Shown here: positions 59,324-64,000 of the stretch, one piece after another
Layout: every line of letters starts with the position of its first letter
How positions within the stretch are numbered: the stretch's first letter is position 1
From: Clavulina sp. PMI_390
Taxonomy: Eukaryota > Basidiomycota > Agaricomycetes > Cantharellales > Hydnaceae
NCBI GenBank assembly: GCA_015039315.1
Contig: WIDE01000097.1
Span: 50,899-114,898, forward strand
DNA length: 64,000 bases
Direction of reading: 5' to 3'
Made by a program: the position numbers and the translations under genes
The notes under the pieces: generated by a model
Told to the model about the DNA's origin: nothing
Database searches by the model: none
The model's input: only the letters and a program-made list of their open reading frames with translations

Positions 59324-60274
59324 TCACATAGGCCCAGGGGCAGCAGGTATCTCAGGAATCGCCAGCCCCGACAATGCCTGCTCAATCTCCATCCCTTCGC
59401 CATTCGCCGCACCTTCCACCCTTGCAGCCGACTCCAATAACTCCGCCAACATATCCCTAATAATCTTCCTCGGCACAACCGTACTCTCATGCGTCGCGCG
59501 TCGCATGCAGTTCCCGCACCCAAGCGCTTTCACAAGCGGGATAAGCACCGCATCGCTCATCGAGCGCTCATCAAACGGGCTCGCAACAATCACTTGCGTA
59601 TGCTGATTCCTCCACGGCATATGCGCATGGTGTGCGCAGTACCACACAAACGCATCAGAATTGGACCCGCTGAGCGCGGCTTTCGCAGCGTCGCATGCAT
59701 CGCGCTTGATGCGCAAGAGTCGAAGCAGCGCACGCGCACTGACGGAGCCGAGTTCAGGGACGTCGTTGTCTGCTGCGAGGTGGTCGCCTGTGCGCTGCTC
59801 CGCGACGAAGCGCTTGACGGCTTCGTGGCGCGAGTCGGTGTAGCCGTACCGGACGCTGAGTGCCCAGGCCCGGAGCGGAGGTGATAAGGTGCTGAGATAA
59901 GAGGAGAGGACACGCGTAAAAGCGTGAGAGGTTATTTGGAGCCGCTCCGCAGCGCGAAGTAGCGAGAGGGCTTGGGCATCAGAGGTAATGGTGGGGGAAG
60001 CAGAGATGGGGTATATGAGTCGCAAGAGGTCATCGATGACACTTGCAGGCTCGATCATCGCAATGGGTTCAGGGGAGGAGGAAGAGGAGCAGTCATTTTG
60101 CTGTTTGGGAGGTAGGGCAAAGATGTCCGCAAATAGCCCTGACGCGCGCCGAAGGATGAGTGAGTCAACTCGGAAATCCACTCCGTCTTCCGAACGAAGA
60201 ACAACGTCCCCGTCATCGAAAGAAAACCATTGGCGAGCCTCGTCCATAGCAGGGTGTTCTTCTACGATTGACAT
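59324..60274 (-). CDS. BTB/POZ domain protein 1, single exon
   Basis: 316 residues, intronless. The BTB fold begins near residue 18: FDDGDVVLRSEDGVDFRVDS, then LILRRASGLFADIFALPP, PIAMIEPASVIDDLLRLIYP, and AQALSLLRAAERLQITSHAF. This is the D.vl.s.dg..f.v....L...S..F..m pattern of fungal BTB proteins. A helical C-terminal region includes WALSVRYGYTDSRHEAVKRF and a Cys pair (LGCGNCMRRATHES). The same layout is seen in BTB protein 2 at 62976-63909, including WVCAVRLNNSQLRRNAVRAY and SCKHCRALSTL. In fungi this family is expanded and mostly uncharacterised; a role as Cul3 adaptor or transcription cofactor is possible but not shown. Confidence 0.85.
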   Translation of the reverse strand: MSIVEEHPAMDEARQWFSFDDGDVVLRSEDGVDFRVDSLILRRASGLFADIFALPPKQQNDCSSSSSPEPIAMIEPASVIDDLLRLIYPISASPTITSDAQALSLLRAAERLQITSHAFTRVLSSYLSTLSPPLRAWALSVRYGYTDSRHEAVKRFVAEQRTGDHLAADNDVPELGSVSARALLRLLRIKRDACDAAKAALSGSNSDAFVWYCAHHAHMPWRNQHTQVIVASPFDERSMSDAVLIPLVKALGCGNCMRRATHESTVVPRKIIRDMLAELLESAARVEGAANGEGMEIEQALSGLAIPEIPAAPGPM

Positions 60275-61283
60275 GGTGTGTGGGTTAAGGGGAGGGAGAA
60301 TCTAGCCTTTCCCTCTACGGGCGATCGGAGGAGCTGAATATAAAGGCTGCTGCTGCCAGCTTGCAACGAGGCAGGGCATATACCGTCATGTGGGTGCCGT
60401 CCCATGCTTCAAGTCGATAAGATTAGATGAATAGTCAGTTAATCGGGGGTCACTGAATTCAAACACCGCCCCCTCCGATGATAGCTCAGCCGTTCGTTGC
60501 CAGTAGAGTTGAAATGTATCGGCACACGACAAGACGTCAGAGAGTATTTCAGAAGGGAGACACCCGCAATAGAGTGGTAGTGAGCATCAAACGGGGAAGA
60601 TCATAGCGATAATGATTTTTCTCAGCAAGAGCTGCAAAAGCTAGTATTTCCAAGGTCAGAGAGGAGTACAAGTTGATCGTACGACTGCGTAAACGTGACG
60701 CAGAGCCGCTCGGCGCTTGCGGCCGAATTCACTTTTTGTATTCAGTGTTTCGGGAGCTGACTCAAATTACTCAATCGTACATACTGATCACGTATAAAGT
60801 GAAGCTCACTCTCCAATAGCGCTGTTATTAGAGAAGTAGAAGTGTACTATGACACGATACAGTAGGTAAATCAACCTCACCAAGGAGGATGATTTGCAAG
60901 AGTAAGAAAACTATCGAGGACTTGCTCGGCACTTTCCAATGAAGTAAAGCTATGAAAGTCTAGACTGCCGCTGGCAATCTAGGCGGGGAGGGCAAGAGAA
61001 TAGTTTCCACGGGCGGCGGCGAAGGCCATATGAGAGGGAGAGTGAAACCAATGCAATGTAAAAAAAGAAAGCAGGGTAGGTGTGATGGCTCGTGAATCAT
61101 TTGAATTGAAAAAAGAAGTAGAAGCAGGTCAGACAAGAAATGCAGGAGAGACAGACAGGGTGGTTGATAGGAGAATGGATACAGTGTGATGCCGAGACAG
61201 TCTTGGACAAGAGACGAGAGAGAGAGAGCAAAGGGGGAAAAATTGAAATCTAGAAGCAGCGAGAATGCGCGTGCAAACGCGTT
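60275..61283. other. Intergenic, about 1 kb
   Basis: Promoter of BTB gene 1 and 3' flank of the single-TM gene. It is purine-rich toward 61.1-61.25 kb (GAGAGAGAG tract near 61209). No gene, tRNA or repeat element was identified. Confidence 0.35.
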
Positions 61284-62225
61284 TTATGCTTCGATGGGGA
61301 AGCCACCGTTGAACAGTGCCGCGACATCATCAGGGTGCCCGTGCTCCCTTGGCTCCGAGACAACATCCTCAACGTACAGAAGGCGGAATTTGGCAGACAT
61401 GACGTGATCGTCGATGTCGAAATCCGTATCGACGCCAGCACGGGCACCAATGACGATTGCGGGTGAATCAAAGACACGAACGCGCGGAGAAGGAGCAGGT
61501 GCGCGAATGTCAAGTGCCGAAGGAGATGCTGGGAGGGGTTCGGGAGGCTGTTGGGGATCGGTGGGAGTACGTGGGGAGCTGTGGTGGCTGGGATGAGTGG
61601 AGTGGGTGAACGCAGCACGCGCTCCACGGCCGTACACGAGCGGCATATCCACATCGACTGCAACGTCGTCGTATCCTCGCACGTGTGGTGCGGGAGGGCT
61701 CCAGATACGCATGGAAGCGCGCCCAGAGGGGGCTGCGAGACGCCCGGCAGGGATGGGGGCACGAGCACCGTTATCGGAGTAAGCAGGGTGGCGCAGCGAC
61801 ATGGACCCGCCGAACAGGACGAGCACCGCGAAGAGCACAAAGATCAGGAGCGCAGAGGCGAATTGACGCGATCGCATCTGCTTGAACGCGTTGCGGATCG
61901 TATCGACGATGCCGCACTGGATGGTGATATTGACTTGTGTGCCCTCGTCTTCGTCCTCGTCTTCGTGGGAACCGTCCAAGGGATAGAGAGACACTTTCTC
62001 GTTGAGAGTATCGGTGCGAGGCTTAGATGCGCGACCAAAGGCTCTGGGGTGCGCAAAGTGGTAGGCTTGGATGGGGATGAAGTTGGAGATGGGGGAAGTA
62101 TCGATGGAGAGGGAGCGGTGGTTCAGGCTCCCCTTGCGCGGACTGTGCTGCCGTGGGGAGGAAGGAGAATATAGGGCCACTGGGGCAGTGAAAGAAGAAG
62201 AAGACGAGCTCTCAAAGTTCGACAT
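61284..62225 (-). CDS. Single-TM protein of unknown function
   Basis: 313 residues, one exon, from MSNFESSSSSSFTAPV. The N-terminal 100 residues are Ser/Pro-rich with an acidic patch (GSHEDEDEDEGTQ). A basic segment (NAFKQMRSRQF) precedes one hydrophobic helix (ASALLIFVLFAVLVLFGGSM, about residues 122-141), so the N-terminus is probably cytosolic. The long C-terminal part is Pro/His/Ser-rich but ends in a compact segment (FDIDDHVMSAKFRLLYVEDV, about residues 268-287) that may be folded. No signal peptide or enzyme motif. It sits between the two BTB genes; no functional link can be inferred. Confidence 0.65.
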   Translation of the reverse strand: MSNFESSSSSSFTAPVALYSPSSPRQHSPRKGSLNHRSLSIDTSPISNFIPIQAYHFAHPRAFGRASKPRTDTLNEKVSLYPLDGSHEDEDEDEGTQVNITIQCGIVDTIRNAFKQMRSRQFASALLIFVLFAVLVLFGGSMSLRHPAYSDNGARAPIPAGRLAAPSGRASMRIWSPPAPHVRGYDDVAVDVDMPLVYGRGARAAFTHSTHPSHHSSPRTPTDPQQPPEPLPASPSALDIRAPAPSPRVRVFDSPAIVIGARAGVDTDFDIDDHVMSAKFRLLYVEDVVSEPREHGHPDDVAALFNGGFPIEA

Positions 62226-62975
62226 GATTGTGGCGGTAATTTTGTCTCGGAAGTTGTGGGTGGGTGGGTTAGGTGGTTGGATCGATTGAGGTGGTGGTGG
62301 GTTGAGTGGGTGGGTTCAGGTTCGTCAAGAACTGATCGTAGAAGAAGGTTTTGGAGACAAAAAGAAGTAAAAGAGGTGGTTGGAGAGAGAGGAGGGGGAT
62401 GAGGCGCTCGCGCTTCTTGTCCTTTTACCCTGAAACTGCGCAGATGCAGCCAAAGATATATGGACCACACAGGAGCTGCTTATGTAACCGCCGCGACGAC
62501 GACGACAACAACCGACGTCAGTTCCTCTCCCTTTGTTCCTCCTCACAAAAGCCGCACTGAATTATATGAATATCGAAACATCAACGCGTTTGACAACGAG
62601 AACTATATGTTTCAAGAAGCTTCATGCATGTGTGTGTGAGATTGGAGGAGCCAGCGACGACGACTTCGCCGATTCACGGACCGGAACTCTACGGCCACCC
62701 ACAGGAAACGGGCGAACTGGACCCATCAACTTGGGATGACATTTGAGCGTTTGACTGATTTTTCTTGTCATCCAAACGAAGACAGGCGCTGCGCAGCCAC
62801 CCTATTGGAAATCCGATCTGCCATATGAACACCATAGGCGCCAGAGGGCGGCTTCCCACCTTCGTTCATCGACATCTGGCCAGCCCAGCCAAAAACGCAA
62901 ATTTTTATCATATTTCTAGCCTGTCTCTACCGGCAGTCGGCTGCTCCTGACTTTCTCTACCGTTCCAATCTCACG
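62226..62975. promoter_or_regulatory. Divergent intergenic region
   Basis: About 750 bp between the single-TM gene (-) and BTB gene 2 (+). G/T-rich (GGTGGGTGGGTT type) near 62259-62310. No gene was identified. Confidence 0.35.
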
Positions 62976-63909
62976 ATGACGGACACACCAACAGGTATAT
63001 GCGCATTTGTCGTCATCATCAGGTCCACTCTACTAACACTGCCTCATGTGGCTTTGTGGCCCAGTTCGTGAATATATATCGTTCCCCAATGGTGATATCC
63101 TATTGCGTTCCAGCGATGGTGTTCAATTCCAGCTCGACTCGCTGATTCTGGGTCGCGCGTCTCCGCTGTTCGCGACCATGCTGCAGCTCCCACCCTCAAA
63201 TCACCCGTCGGCAGACCCTATAGATCTCACTGAGACCGCTGATGTTCTCGATGATCTTTTCCGTGCGATCTACCCTCAGTCGCCCATTCCGAATACCAGC
63301 TCACATGAGCACGTGTTCGCGCTCCTCCGGGCATTTGACAAGTATGAGATCACCAAGGGAGCGTATCTTGATGCGCTGTCCAATTACTGGGGGACGCTAC
63401 CCAACCCTATCGAAGCGTGGGTCTGTGCTGTCCGTCTCAACAACTCCCAACTGCGCAGGAACGCTGTCAGGGCCTATCTCGCCCAACCGGAAATGCTTCC
63501 AGAGCGCACCATGGATCTCCGCTTCATCGATGCGGCTGCGTTCCTACATCTGATCTACATCAAGAAACAAGCAAGTGCTATCGGTAGGCGCTTGATGGGC
63601 CGCTGGGCCAATATTTGCTTCTGTACTCACCATGATACTTCCGCGCCGTATGTGGTGGACGTCCTGGCGAACCCTTTGCGCAGCGAGTCGATGACCGATG
63701 AGTCCCTAGCAGTGGGCACTGCGTCTTGCAAGCACTGTCGTGCCCTGAGCACATTGCTGGATGGCCACCCACAGCGGGAGCGATATCGTGACGCTCTGGA
63801 TGCACTTTTGGACGCTGCAGTTACTGCGGAACAGAACAATAGCCCTCTGGAAACCCCAGAAGCTACGACTGAAGTCCTTGCGGACCATCCGATCCGAGGA
63901 GTAGACTAG
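62976..63909 (+). CDS. BTB/POZ domain protein 2
   Basis: Two exons: 62976-62994 and 63065-63909; 287 residues. A 19-nt first exon encodes MTDTPT, and the frame continues as VREYISFPNGDILLRSSDGV. BTB landmarks are ILLRSSDGVQFQLDSLILGR, ASPLFATMLQLPP, DPIDLTETADVLDDLFRAIY and HVFALLRAFDKYEITKGAYL. The C-terminal half aligns in layout with BTB protein 1, including IEAWVCAVRLNNSQLRRNAV and a Cys pair (ASCKHCRALSTLLDGH). Identity between the two is moderate, so the duplication is old. The role is unknown. The gene ends 91 bp before the window edge. Confidence 0.87.
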
Positions 63910-64000
63910 AAGCGAGGAGCTAGACTAGTCTATGCGATTTCCTAATAGCTCTTTCCGCTCCTAGTCATCATTGAGCATTGAAGACCAATGGAAAGCCCTA

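Overview
The window looks like nuclear DNA of a filamentous basidiomycete, most likely an Agaricomycete. Genes are dense and rich in short introns (about 50-90 nt, GT..AG). Several families typical of mushroom-forming fungi are present: F-box proteins, BTB proteins and tandem S1/P1 nucleases. Housekeeping genes (RPP0, TPS1, an RFC subunit, SART1/SNU66, a MYST acetyltransferase) are clearly eukaryotic and fungal. All exon models were built by hand from splice sites, reading-frame continuity and comparison between paralogues inside the window. Every multi-exon model given as intact sums to a whole number of codons.

Layout. 1-2143: 3' part of a Q/P/S-rich regulator-like gene. 2755-6810: tandem pair of alpha/beta-hydrolase-fold genes that seem to lack a catalytic serine. 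7462-9959: GT1-type glycosyltransferase. 10584-11994: peroxisomal adenine nucleotide carrier. 12772-16830: divergent pair of a proline-rich protein and the tri-snRNP factor SART1/Snu66. 17041-18926: tandem pair of small proteins of unknown function. 19638-23237: tandem pair of secreted S1/P1 nucleases, with a relic of a third at about 26.34 kb. 24.1-24.7 kb: element with terminal inverted repeats. 25126-26016: assembly gap. 26866-31618: F-box pseudogene carrying a small insertion, followed by its intact paralogue. 32782-33828: small secreted protein. 34264-36618: TPS1. 37878-39227: RPP0 with an intronic C/D snoRNA. 40543-49917: two more F-box genes around a FAX-like GST-fold gene and a GST with a 7-nt microexon. 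50167-53604: HD phosphohydrolase and the RFC subunit. 53722-58728: MYST acetyltransferase and a segmental duplication of its 3' end plus a neighbouring single-TM gene. 59324-63909: two BTB genes flanking a single-TM protein.

Two themes stand out. Core functions (translation, splicing, replication, chromatin, trehalose, peroxisomal ATP) alternate with young local duplications at different stages of decay. The RPP0 intron appears to encode a guide RNA for 25S rRNA methylation at a site matching yeast Am2256, which couples ribosomal protein and rRNA-modification expression. No CRISPR, bacterial operon or phage structure is present. No tRNA or rRNA gene was recognised.
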